A stretch of DNA of 64,000 nucleotides, from contig OY848925.1 in assembly GCA_963693285.1 (NCBI GenBank), positions 6,860,932 through 6,924,931 of the forward strand, given 5' to 3'. Under the pieces are notes generated by a model. That model saw nothing but the letters and a program-made list of their open reading frames with translations, was not told the origin of the DNA and ran no database searches. Of this stretch, positions 1 to 16,200 are shown piece after piece (positions within the stretch are counted from its first letter, which is position 1; every line of letters starts with the position of its first letter). A program made the position numbers and the translations under genes. The stretch comes from Xestospongia muta. Lineage: Eukaryota > Porifera > Demospongiae > Haplosclerida > Petrosiidae.

Positions 1-378
1 AAGGTGCTGGATACATATTGTTATCACAAAATCTCTCAGATGAAGAAGACAATGATAACCAATTAACAGCAGTTCCAAACTGTCAATTGATAGACTCATA
101 CACAATCCCAGATTTGCCTGAGAATGAGTCTTCATCTGTAGAGTACACACAACAAGTATTAATGGAAGAAGGTACGCATAGTCTAGTTCAACATTCTAAA
201 TCAACGCAATATCCTTTTTTGTTATTCAGCTGATGTTATTGCTGTACAAGAAGCTATGGTTGGTTTTTCTCTTCCTCTCTCTGTCGTCCCAAACTGGGCA
301 CAGAACTTACCTGAGGATGTGTGGAAGAAGGAGTTATTAGAGGGAATTAGAAAACAGCGAAGACCAGATAATCACTAA
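1..378 (+). CDS. 3' end of a MEA1-like protein (partial)
   Basis: Two terminal exons of a gene that begins left of the window. The first runs to about 171 and ends at a GTACGC donor; the second runs from about 230 to a TAA at 376-378 after a TTATTCAG acceptor. The peptide starts GYILLSQ, followed by an acidic stretch (DEEDND), and ends with a compact block (QEAMVGFSLPLSVVPNWAQ, then EDVWKK). That order, an acidic region followed by a short conserved C-terminal block with a Pro-x-Trp-Ala core, resembles male-enhanced antigen 1 (MEA1), a small conserved animal protein of poorly known function. The match is from memory of the family and is moderate. The reading frame and terminal splice are well supported. 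Confidence 0.5.
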
Positions 379-1036
379 ATTATTTTTACTGTATTATCAA
401 ATGTTTAAATATTTCAATATTAAATACTTAATTTACATAAGGTCAGAAGAAAGACAAGTATAACTGCAGACAGGTAGATACTTCCATCACATTTAGATCC
501 TTGTTACATAGCGGGAGTGACGTGTCAGAATAAACAATCTCTCATTAGTATACTATTTAAATTTGGTCTTACCAGAAATGGTGTTCATAGACATTTCACT
601 AATTTCATTAAAAAGTTATATTGAAAGTTAAGTTTCATAAAACAATCCCGGTGTTTTAATAGTTGATGTCATCAAGTAATCATGACACTGTCTTTAATAT
701 CTAACAAAATTAATTAATAAAATAATATTAATTACACCGATCAAATTATTGTAAATAATCTCACAAACATGCCGAACAAAAAAACCAAAAAAAAAATAAG
801 AACATGATTTCAAAAATACTAAGATTTCCAAAAAAAGAAAGACATGAGACCTATGATTTTGAAAACGTATGTAATAATAATATTGATTGCTGCAAAGTTT
901 GACAACATTAAAAATAAACTACTAAAATGTTCTCAAGACCAGCCACTCAAATATGAGGGACAGTTTCAATGTTTAATATATCATTTTTACCGCACACATA
1001 GACACAAATGGATTGAGTGGAGAGGAGATGATATAA
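379..1036. other. Intergenic, convergent 3' ends
   Basis: About 650 bases between two converging genes (MEA1-like on +, B56 on -). It is very AT-rich with A-runs near 780-800, and presumably holds both 3' UTRs. A 68-codon open frame at 844-1050 overlaps the antisense of the B56 last exon and looks random. No RNA gene or repeat was recognised. Confidence 0.6.
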
Positions 1037-4056
<3,020 letters not shown>

Positions 4057-4268
4057 TTTGAAGAGATGGTAAATGGATACAGTTCTTGTATTATAATATG
4101 ATTTGGTCGAGGAGGGATCCGTCTTTGTTAGAATCTGTTAGTGAACATTCCTCGTCATGTTTCGTGGTCGAAGATACGATCACGTGAGCTAATAGTGACG
4201 TCACACTTATTCCTATTAAATAATCATATTTTTCTTGCAGATCCGGTAGTTCAGTTTTTGCAAAAAAG
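4057..4268. promoter_or_regulatory. Divergent promoter, B56 / Notch ligand
   Basis: The 212 bases between two start codons on opposite strands. It contains a perfect CRE palindrome TGACGTCA at 4196-4203 and an E-box CACGTG at 4181-4186, only 9 bases apart. Both are visible directly. That CREB/ATF and bHLH factors bind here is inference. No TATA box was seen. Confidence 0.6.
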
Positions 4269-7200
4269 ATGAAGGGCTTTGTCGGTGACTTGCTAATTCT
4301 TTTCATACTACTGGTAGTACTGGTAGGTAGTGATTTATATTGTTTACTATTTTATTGTTTGTATTTTGTGCAGAATTCAGGTCAGGCCAGATATACGTTC
4401 CAGATTAGAGCAGTTAACTATTACAATCCTAACAACCAAGACTGGGATGGTGGCTGTTGCGATTATGGATTCTTCTCCTGTGGCACATGTGATGTTTATT
4501 TCAGGTTTTGTATCAGAGCAGCAGGTTCTAATCCAAGCAATGCCCATGGTTGTTGGGCCTCAATGCAAACCAGTAGTGACATTACCACAAATAACTATAA
4601 CTTTCCTACAAGTGGAGAGTTATATAGTGGAGCTAATGTTTATAATCCAATGACATTTTCCAGAAATGAAGCATGGCCAGTAAGTACTGTTACTTCTAAT
4701 AATCATTGTACATTATTTTTCATGTATCTCTATATATAGGGATCTATTCAACTTATTATTGTTATTGAGGATTCTGATCCAGATGCTAATGACTTGATTG
4801 ATAGAGTAGCTTTCAATATTAATCGTAGTCCGACAGGAACTTGGTCTGATAATATTCATTCAAATGGTTACTATGGCAAAGCTCAGTTCAAAGTTCAGGT
4901 TCTCCTCTCTTGTCAACCAAACTATTACACTAGTAGTTGCTCAGTTTATTGTGTTCCTCAAAATGATAATACTAACGGTCATTATGACTGCAGTAGTCAA
5001 GGAGAAAAGATATGTAAAAATGGTTACACTAATCCAAGTGGAAATTGTTTAACACGTAAGAAAGAATAATGTTGTTGTTATTGAATCTTTATATTTTATT
5101 TTCGTTTATTTACTAATCTATTTATTATTGCTGTTGAAAGAAAACAAACATATTTATCACTTCTTTTTCTTCTGTAGCAATATGCTCTGTAGGATGCAGT
5201 ACTCAGAATGGTTACTGTAACATACCAAATGAATGCAAGTAAGTATCATTAAAACACAGCTATTAATAGCATCATCTATTTTTCCTAAGATGCAATACAG
5301 GCTGGACTGGTAGTAATTGTAATGTGTGTATACCAAAAACTGGATGTTGTAAGTGGTAATGTTCTGTTATTAATAACAATAATGAATTAATCACTACACA
5401 GTTGTGTAATGAATACAGTATTTATATAAGTATGACCAAATAAAGTCTAACAGTTAAATGATGCAGCTGTCAACCGTAGACAATATATAAATGGAATTAT
5501 TTAATAACTTTGATAAAATAAACCTTATCTAGACTGCACAACTAAGTCTTTGTTGACATTCCAAGTTAGGGGATAGCCTACCAACAACACCTACCTGACA
5601 ATGGCAATGTTAACAATAAACTATTTACAATTGCCCAATAAATTATGCAATATTTACATGTTTGAAATAATATGTATGTTTTCTTTCCTTTATTTTAGCT
5701 ACTAGTCATGGCAGTTGTAATCAACCAGGAGAATGTAACTGCGAAATAGGTTATGGTGGCAGTCTGTGCACAGAAGATCATGATGTCTGTGGACACAAAC
5801 AACCTTGTGTCAATAAAGCTAATTGTACTAATGTTATACCAGATAGTTATCAATGTACGTGTGTTCCTGGTTATACCGGTAACAACTGTCAGATTGAGAT
5901 TAATGAATGTGATCCAGACCCTTGCAAAAATGGAGCAGCTTGCATTGTAAGACGACCCAGTCAGTTAGCATAACCAGATAATTTCGTCTTTTAGGATAAG
6001 GTAAATGGTTATGTCTGTGAGTGCACTCCTGGATGGACTGATCCTCAATGTGGGACCAATATTGATGACTGCTTATCAAGTCCTTGTCAAAATAATGGTA
6101 CTTGCAATGTAAGTGCTCTCCAGCCTTGACAACAATATACATATTATGTTTTAGGATTTAGTTAATAATTATAATTGTTCCTGTGAAGTTGGATATTTTG
6201 GACGACAGTGCGAAGGACATCACTGTGACTCCTCCCCCTGTAATAACAGTGGCATTTGTGTGGGTCTTACTGATGGCTACAAATGTGATTGTACTTCAGG
6301 ATACACAGTTAGTATTATTATCATATAATATTTAATAAATATTGCTATTTTTAGGGAAATAATTGCAATTCAGAAATCAATGAATGTGATCCCAATCCTT
6401 GTATAAATGGCACATGTACAGACCTACTTGCTGATTACCAGTGTAGATGTGTCCTGGGGTTTACCGGGAAAGATTGTCAATTCAATATTGATGATTGTAT
6501 CGGAGCTAAGTGTAGTCCACATAGTATCTGTCTAGATGAGATCAATTCATATACGTGTATATGTGATCGTGGGTATACTGGAGAATTTTGTGACATTGTT
6601 ATTACATACTGCGACTCTCAACCTTGTTTTAACGGAAGTACTTGTAATGATTATATCGGGTACTATGTGTGTCAATGTCAGGAAGGCTACAATGGAACCA
6701 ACTGTAGTATAAATATTGATGATTGTGAACCGAACCCTTGTTTAAATGGAAGCACATGTGTTGACTTGGTATGTGTTCTCTACTTTGTATTAATGTATTA
6801 ACTATATTCTATGTATAGGTCCGAGGGTTTCAATGTGTATGTCCAACTGGTCTAACTGGTTTGACCTGTGATACAGATATCTCAGCATGCGATGCCAATC
6901 CTTGTCCTAACCCCACAGTGTGTGTGGATGATTTCAACTCTACTGAAGGGTACTATTGTCTATTATGTTTAGGTACTAACATACCAGTAGTATTATCTTA
7001 TGGTGCTTGCCTCTCTCTCTAGAGGGAATATGCAGGATTGTTGGCGATGAAACCACACCCACACCTAATCCTAATGTTGCAAGCAGTACTGATGACTGGG
7101 GTCCTTATGTGGGTGGAGCAATAGGTGGAGCTTTGCTGTTATTGTGTCTTATTTGCCTTATCTTCATATGTTGTTGTTACTGCTGTAAAAGGAGAAAGAA

Positions 7201-7814
7201 AATTGGTAAATAAGAGTTGTATTTGTTTTTAATAAAGAGACTTCTCCTTAGATGCCATCTTAATTAGTCCAAGTGGACAGACGAGGGTCACAGATAATCC
7301 TACATATATACCACCCAATGTATTAGTCACATCTCAAGGCTCCACAATAAGACGACCACAGAGCCCTCATTACAATCCAACTCCACTTAATAATGATTAT
7401 GAAAAATTGACCGAATCTGATGACACAGAAGACCAAAGTTTACTGCCTAGAATACAAAGAAATAATGTTTTTATGCAGTCTGGTTACTATGATCGTCTTG
7501 ACAAGAATAATACTGATGGAGAAAACCTCTATGTCATTGAACCCACTAATGATCTTCCAGTCATTTTGCCTACACGTGGACTAACAGAAGAAAACCCTTA
7601 CAAAGGTACTCTTGACGAGGACTCTTTCACACCTTCACAAGATGTTGATTTAACAAATCCATATGAGACAATTCCTGGAGAGAACAATGAGTTAAAAACT
7701 CCTTATGTAATGTTACCAACATCTGAAGAGAACCCATACGAAACTATCCCAGCATCTTTTAATCAAGAAATCAATATATATGAAACTCTACCAACTACAA
7801 GAGATGACATTTAA
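4269..7814 (+). CDS. Delta/Jagged-type Notch ligand (MNNL, DSL, EGF repeats, TM)
   Basis: A transmembrane ligand for Notch in cell-contact signalling. Exon 1 (4269-4322) encodes a hydrophobic signal peptide. Exon 2 (4374-4679) and the start of exon 3 form an MNNL/C2-type N-terminal domain (residues about 19-165). The rest of exon 3 (to about 5055) is a DSL domain, C-x5-YTSSC through KICKNGY, residues about 176-224. About eleven EGF repeats follow in exons between 5178 and 7020, several calcium-binding with [IN]-x-[DE]-C starts such as INECDPDPC and IDDCLSSPC; the last is incomplete. A single TM helix lies near 7110-7180, followed by [11 protein letters not shown]. The cytoplasmic tail carries repeated tyrosine motifs ([34 protein letters not shown]). 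Small exons at 5178-5236 and about 5291-5350 encode atypical EGFs. Sponges are known to have several Delta-like genes; a relic of this gene's 3' end lies downstream. Confidence 0.9.
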
Positions 7815-8099
7815 ATGTGTAGTTTGTTGATGTCTGCTACTATAGCAATTATCCATTTTGTTTTTGCTATTTAATTATATAAAGTGAATTATGGAACAAT
7901 CACTTGCAATGTTCAGAGATCAATTCAGTAAAGATTGTTTTCAGGAACTATATAGTAGAGTATAATTCATACTATAGTGTCCAGGTTAACTTCTAAAATA
8001 TTATATATACAGCTATGTTTATGAATTATTTTTGTTGTGAGTACAAGTCAGTTAAAATGAAAGCTACAGTTATTAAGAAGTAAATATAATTATAATACT

Positions 8100-8612
8100 C
8101 TAAACCGCCCAACCGACCAACCGATAATAATATTCATAGCTCCGTTAATGAGATTCATGAGATTCATTGAGTGCGCCCCACAAGAGCATGAAGACAAAAT
8201 CGTAAGTACATATAAAAGGAAACCAAAGCAGTCTTGGTTGCCAGTGTGTTGTAGGCCAGCGTCTGCAATGCATCATGACCTCTGAGATGGTTACCAGCAT
8301 ACTCTTCGGAGTATCCGAAAGGCGGACTAGGATACGGCTGGTAGTCTCCCTTTAAACGTGACGAGGTCTGGTGTATTGTAGTCCCGGTTTAGTAATGACG
8401 ATGATTTATTCCCGAAGCTAGAAACCCAGTACGGCTGGTTCGAAGTTAGGGCGACGTTCCAGCCAGGATTACCTCGTCTTCGGACGAGGGTTACCAAGCC
8501 AGGTGGCGGTCCTAGCTAGCAATAGCAGGGAATCCTGGAGCCTAAGTGGAAGCCTGTGTGGAATTGAGTCACGAAAGATCGTTTGGGCAACACACAAGGG
8601 TTTTTTTTTATA
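8100..8612 (+). other. GC-richer structured element, candidate SINE or ncRNA
   Basis: The base composition changes sharply from the AT-rich flanks. The element contains two perfect stems closed by TTCG tetraloops: ATACTC/GAGTAT at 8299-8314 and CCTCGTC/GACGAGG at 8472-8489. A third stem, GGCTGG/CCAGCC, pairs 8433-8438 with 8459-8464, and an alternative stem GTATCC/GGATAC overlaps the first. GGTTCGAAG near 8437 resembles a tRNA-type B box, and a run of nine T at about 8601-8609 could end Pol III transcription. No long open frame is present. These signs fit a structured SINE or a stand-alone structured RNA. I could not match it to tRNA, 5S, 7SL or RNase P RNA by eye. The borders and strand are guesses. 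Confidence 0.4.
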
Positions 8613-9109
8613 AATTTTAAATCTTTTTAAATTACTGGGAAGGAATGTCAGTAGAACTGGTCAGTCTGTCATAGAGAAAATTCCATGAAATAGTATGGTA
8701 TATACAAAAATATGCAATTGGTAGATTTTTGTATACTCTTCAAATTATTATTTCAGCTGTCCTTCAATCTATTCCAGCAATCGGTAGTATAATCTTATTG
8801 ATATCTCTAGTATTGTGTATCAATGAATATCCTTTTGTTTTTTAGAGACTCTAACAAAAAATTTCTGAGCAAAACAACTACTCTGTTTAACAAAGATGTA
8901 TGTTTTTAAAGAAATTCAAGTGATTCCATAACGTATTATTTCGAAACATTTTTAAAATTTGAACCATGGACTATACCATAGTCAATGGTCTTTTTCAAAA
9001 TTTGAGAATTTGACTTATAACTAATAGTTATAAAATCATTAGAAATTTTTCTTGGAGTTAAAAGTCTTAGTTATGTGACATTAATATTACTGCTCTGAAA
9101 TGTTGTATA

Positions 9110-9445
9110 AAGTTTGGAGAGAATAAGAAGTTAAAAATTCCTTTATGAAATGATCCCAGAATCTGAAGAGAACCTATGACCCCAGTGTTTACTGTGACCA
9201 ATATAATTATATGAAACTCTTCCTAATGATATCATGAACCCAGCATCTATTAACCACGGATCAATATTATGAAACTCTACCAACTATAAGAGATGATATT
9301 TAATGTGTAGTTTGTTGATGTCTGCTATTCCAAAAAATATCCATTTTATTTTATTTTTTGGTAGTTAATTATATAAAGTGAATTATGGAGCAATCATTCA
9401 ACTTTTATTATTCAATAAAGACTGTTTTTCAATATTTTCATGTGG
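9110..9445 (+). pseudogene. Relic of the Notch-ligand last exon and 3' UTR
   Basis: This stretch aligns by eye with 7676-7945, the end of the ligand gene. Shared segments include TCTGAAGAGAACC, GAAACTCTACCAACTA, GAGATGA(C/T)ATTTAA, GTGTAGTTTGTTGATGTCTG, AATTATATAAAGTGAATTATG and the polyadenylation-like TTCA(A/G)TAAAGA. The coding part has frame-breaking changes and stops, for example a T inserted so that CCTTATGTA reads CCTTTATGAA. Only the terminal exon and UTR are recognisable. It is probably the remnant of a tandem paralogue, not a processed copy, because no upstream exons are joined to it. Confidence 0.7.
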
Positions 9446-9528
9446 GATCAACCTGGACTGTTTGTCTTTGCAGTTAGGAACACTGAGAGTGAGAAAGAAT
9501 CAATGATTGAAAATATAAGGGATGTCCT

Positions 9529-11002
9529 TTACCATAAGAAAGGAAGAATGATCATCAATGTACTAGCCATGATAAAGAAGCAGAGACCAGGATAGATCTT
9601 GTACATGATTGGAAAGATGGCATTATAAAGAGAGGAGGCTGCTAACATACAGGAAGCCTCAATAATACTGATACCAGCAAATAGTACACCTATACAAGTA
9701 TATTGGTGCAAGCATAGACATTTCAGGAGAAATCGCAAAGGAGTAGCAATTGTATAAGTATTAAAACAAACCTTGTTGATCTCCAGGAGTTAATTTAGAT
9801 AGCATAGCCCTAACAACAGGTACTACACAGCCTCTCATAACACCAATGACAACAGCTGCACATGTAGAGATATTTAAATTATTAATATATTATCACTTAC
9901 CAAGAAACATTACCCACGTATGAGTTGCTACTCCCATTACTGTAAGTGCAGCTGCTCCCGATATAATCCCTACCACAGCTATTATAATATCTTTGATACC
10001 GCAGTATGTCAAAAATGGCAATATCAGTGAAGCCGCTATACCACTGACCAAACTCTTTGAAGCTAAAAAATATCCAACAAAATCTGGTCCCCAACATAAT
10101 CGAGTGAGACCATATAAAACCACAGTATCTCCGATACCCAGGAAATTAATTTCAAGTACAAAAAATACAGCAAATAAAGCTACCAGCTGACAAGAACTCA
10201 CAAATAAACATCCAAATTGGTACAGTTTGGTTACTATAGCAACAAGGGTAATAGTACAGACATTAGTTACATTTACATTGGCAACATAAGTGGCATTAAT
10301 GGGTCTTTCTAGTCTCGTCTGGTGGTTTGAGGAAGTGGAAGCCGGAAGAAATAAAATTACATAAAATATTACAGTAATATGACAGGCAAGAATTCCGAAA
10401 TAAGGCGGTCCAAATCCTTGATATGTAATCCAAACACCACTCACAAAACCACTAAGAGTGGAACCGAAATAAGTCATTGCTTCTAACCACCCAATTCTCC
10501 GAGTTCGGTTGTCATGGTTACTGTTATCAGCAGCATAAGAATAAACAGCAAAATTGAATGCAGAAAAGCCTCCAGTCACTCCAGACAACACAGCTCCTAT
10601 TAAATAAAGACTGATCTTTTTTGGAGCAATGTAAAAAACAAATAGAACAACAATTGAATTAAGGACTGAACCCACGGCAGGTAAAATAATAAACAGCCTG
10701 CGACCAAGTAGATCTGACAGAGTCCCATAAACCAGTGATACTAGTATAGTGGGTATGCCACTTGCTAAATTAGTGTAAAGGATCCAATGAGATGTCTCTG
10801 CTTGATAATGTAATTGTACAGGGTTTGGTTCATTACATGTACTGTTATGAGATGTACTACAATTATGACCACACAGTGTGGAATACAAGAGTTGTTGGTA
10901 AGTTGGATAGGAAAGGAAACTAGCAAACATGAAGAGAAATGTGGCAGGTTCTACAGTGAGGTAGCTTCTTGGTCTTTGAAGACGAGACACACACTGTTCC
11001 AT
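9529..11002 (-). CDS. SLC46-like MFS transporter (lone copy)
   Basis: A 12-TM major-facilitator protein similar to SLC46 (proton-coupled folate transporter and relatives). There are three exons: 9901-11002, 9772-9855 and 9529-9689, about 449 codons, ending FLW-stop. Exon 1 carries the luminal Cys/Asn-rich loop typical of the family (CGHNCSTSHNST), the MFS signature GTLSDLLGRR after TM2, and TM helices throughout. Exon 3 begins VLFAGISIIEA, corresponding to the conserved G-x-LF-x-x-x-x-x-E-A of TM11 in SLC46. Unlike the four-gene array at 44916-52147, it lacks the fourth exon with a hydrophilic tail, and its sequence is clearly more distant. Substrate cannot be read from sequence. It starts 186 bp from the divergent PP1 gene. 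Confidence 0.85.
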
Positions 11003-11188
11003 TTTTGCTGAGTTAGCACACGTCCCAAAAATACCACTCTAGTACATACGCTTCTCCTAAACAAAATGGGTGGAGCTGATGCAATATAATATACGGACAT
11101 ATACGACTACAACAGTCAACATTTCTTGTGATCAACAGTAAAGAAGAATAACATCAACTTAAATTTTCATTACAGGACTCTGATCAAG
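11003..11188. promoter_or_regulatory. Divergent promoter, SLC46-like / PP1
   Basis: 186 bases between opposing start codons. ATATACGG at 11089-11096 is one base from the GTATACGG motif seen in other divergent promoters of this window. No other known element was recognised. Confidence 0.45.
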
Positions 11189-12876
<1,688 letters not shown>

Positions 12877-13247
12877 AGATATTTTTAACCCTTTATGATC
12901 TCATCTTCTAATAAATAACTCTATAATCTGTGATAATTCAAATGTATTATTTCATAGTGTGACTTCATTGTAGAAATAATTTGTTATTTAGTACACATTA
13001 TAAAAATATTATTTGGAAGAATAAATCTTTTTATTGAAATTCTGTACATACTAATTTCTTTTTCATAACGGAGAATTAATTGTAACTGATTGTGTTAGTT
13101 GTCATGGCAACTCAAGACCATTAACAATAATTATTATCAAAGCCAACAGATAATTTGAACAATTTAAGTATAAAAAAAGCAAACAACAATTGATAAGCCA
13201 TAAATTTAGTTTTAAAATTTGAAACAAACTTTCTATACAAGAGATAT
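12877..13247. other. Intergenic, convergent PP1 / Salvador
   Basis: 371 AT-rich bases holding both 3' UTRs. A near-palindromic GTTGTCATGGCAAC lies at 13098-13111 and resembles an RFX X-box, but there is no nearby start to regulate. No RNA gene was seen. Confidence 0.55.
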
Positions 13248-16200
13248 TTATACAAAGGTTTCTTCCAGTCCCTTATAGACATCGTTTGATATTGTATTAC
13301 ATGATTCAGAAGTGGGTGTGGCCGAATGTGAGTAATTACGGTGCTGAGGAGTTGGGTAATAAGACGTGGGTGGAATTGGATCAGATTGAGAAAGTGGGTG
13401 TGGTCCATGTTGATTAGATACTGTTAACATACCGTTAGGATGATGAATAGGAGGAAGAGAGAGAGGAAAAGTAGGTGGAACTGATGGAGAGAGAGATGAT
13501 GAAGGAAGTGATGCTTCTTTATATATCTGTAAGTCTTGTTTGGTTGGTTTTAAAGTTTGTTGTTGTTGTTGACGTTGTCTCTGATCCATTTCTTGTTGTA
13601 AAGCAACGCGGTAATATTCAAACTTTTTAACGAGTTGTTCTGAATTTTTCTTCAGTAATCTCTTTATCATAGTATCAAGACCGTTGAGATCTTCATGAGG
13701 ATAACGATTCCACTATGAAAGATAACGATAATTATAGTATGTATAGACACATGTATAGTGTAGTGAATGGCATTGTGTGGGTGGACAATTATTAGTAGGT
13801 TTCCTTATTCTAGAGACATCAAAGAGATCTCACTGTGTCTCTCTACTTTGTTCTGTACAATATAAATAGAGTGTCTACACTGTAGTATGTTCTATAAGTG
13901 TCTGTACTATAGACAGTATGTCCAGTACTGTACATATATGTCCAGTACTATAAACAGTATGTCCAGTATTGTATATATATGTCCAGTATTGTATATATAT
14001 GTCCAGTACTGTATATATATGTCCAGTACTGTATATATGTACCTGTATCTGTTGATCCTTATCACTACCAAAAGGAGCATCAACGTAATCCTTTAGCCAA
14101 GAAGGAATCTCTATGGAGATGAAAGAATGTCATGTTGGTATGTGCTAGATTTAATTATACTAGTTAAACAAATAGGAAATCACACACATACAGACACACA
14201 CAGATACATTGTATTCTGATACATCATTCTATCATTTTGCTTTATATCCATCCATTTCATTTCTATGCATCCATTTAACTTATATATATTATAAATCCTT
14301 TTACTCATAACTTAATAGAATCACACCTGCAATTTGAAATGGTGATGGAGGTACATAAGTCATTGTTGATAGTTGACGAGTATGTAACACTTCCTGTGAT
14401 CGTGTAGTTATGTCTAAAAGAGCGTCAGTTGCAGGATCACGAAATGACTTTGATCTTCTAGGAAGTGACGCATTAGGATCATAGATACGATGAGCTTGTG
14501 AACTCCTATATATTACAAGAGAAAAAATTAATTAAATAAGATAATGAGGGAGGTGTGTACCTATGAGAACGAGATCTAACAGGTGCCTTTCGATCTCTCA
14601 TGTTCTCCTCATCTTCTCCGTGGAGGGCCAAATGATAAGGAGGTGGAGCTCCAGCGTGGATAGGATGCTGGTATTGAGCAGTGCAATTATTATGGCTGCA
14701 AAAGAAAGAGAGACGATATCTAATTAAGATGGCTAATAGACACAAGAACTAATCCCTCCCTCCATTAAAAAATGTCCAAAAAGAATGTTAGTCCGGCCCT
14801 CGTTGTTGATTACATAGTTTGGGTGTGACAAACTATTTATCATTTGAAAGGGAATCATTACAGAGTTACAAATTGAATAGTGTATTCTTGAGAAGGTATG
14901 TCAATCTGTCTGCTTGTAGACACAATACAAAGTAGTGATAAACTTACTTCACATAATAAGTCCCATAACGTTTTGACTTCACCAATTCCCAACCATTTGG
15001 AAGACCTATAGAATAACAACAACAGCAGAATTTATAACACAGAAACCAAGTGATGTCATATAATACATTAAGGTCACACAAAAAAATGACAAAAATACCC
15101 AACACATTAACCATAGAGAACTAAATGTAACTCTTGTCTTACACCTTCCTTCATGTGTTTAATAGGATGCAAATTAATATAATTTTATTATGTTATTGTG
15201 GAGTAATATACCATATACTAGGAAACTAGGTCAGATTATCATGATGTAGTAATAGTGGTGGATCTAGTATGTCATGTACTCTCCCATGTATTGACTATTA
15301 TGTATTACATGTAGTATGTTCTCATTCATTGTAATACAAGGTGAACATGAAAACAAGATCAGAACTTCCCATATAAGCACAGTTGATAAGGGGAGGGTTG
15401 TTAAAGGAAGGGGCTGGCCTAGACTATTAGTGGAATGCAGGCCTGTTCTGATGTTCCCTAGTGATGGTAAACTTTGGAATGCAGACAATTAGTCCGCCTT
15501 CTACTCCATAATAACTAGACCTAGTGTCCTTTATATATATATATATATATATGTTAATGTTTGTGTTGTACTTACTGGAAGAATCTTCTGGCTCATTGGG
15601 CAAGTTCCAGTGGGTAGTCTGTGTGTTATGGCTACAGTGAGGAACAGAAATCATTATTTTAAGTTCAATGATAATATGTCACTAAATATTGTAACACTGA
15701 TGTGAATTGTGAATTGCTGATGCCTCCAAATAGATCATGTTTAAGATAATGTAATAAAGACAGTTCTTGTGTACATTTTAGTGATTTGGACACAATGTAT
15801 ATCATTCCTGCCCACACACACACACACACACATCCTTACTTAATATAATATTTAAGTCCATTAACAGTGATAGCAGCATTCCAGCCTGCTGGTAATATTG
15901 ATGTACTGCTAAAATCTAAACAAGAGATAGGTTCAAATATTAACAGACATTATCTTAACATAACATATATAGTTGTGGAATGAGATTAGTCTTCACAAGA
16001 GGAAGTAACAATGTGAGATAATGTAGGTTGATATAAATATGGAGGCATTTCACATATTAAGCCCAGATTGTAAAGGCACTATAAGGCTTCAGGGAATGCT
16101 CATTACACGCCTACATGATTTATTACACATATCAGCTCTTGTTAAGTGTGTAAGAATGTAGAGTACACCTTAAATGATTATATTAGGGCTAAAATGAGTC

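Larger units (their letters stand above)
7815..9528. other. Gap between Notch ligand and SLC46-like gene
   Basis: This 1.7-kb gap begins with the ligand's 3' UTR (to about 7950). It then holds a GC-richer structured element (about 8100-8612), AT-rich unassigned sequence (8613-9109), and a decayed copy of the ligand's last exon and 3' UTR (about 9110-9445). No intact gene was seen. Confidence 0.7.

Noticed and set aside
8100..8612. Identity as a tRNA, 7SL, RNase P, telomerase or 5S RNA gene
   Set aside because: I looked for their key motifs: a cloverleaf, the SRP helix-8 motif, the RNase P conserved regions and a telomere template. None is complete. A short GTTAGGG at about 8444 is too short for a telomerase template.
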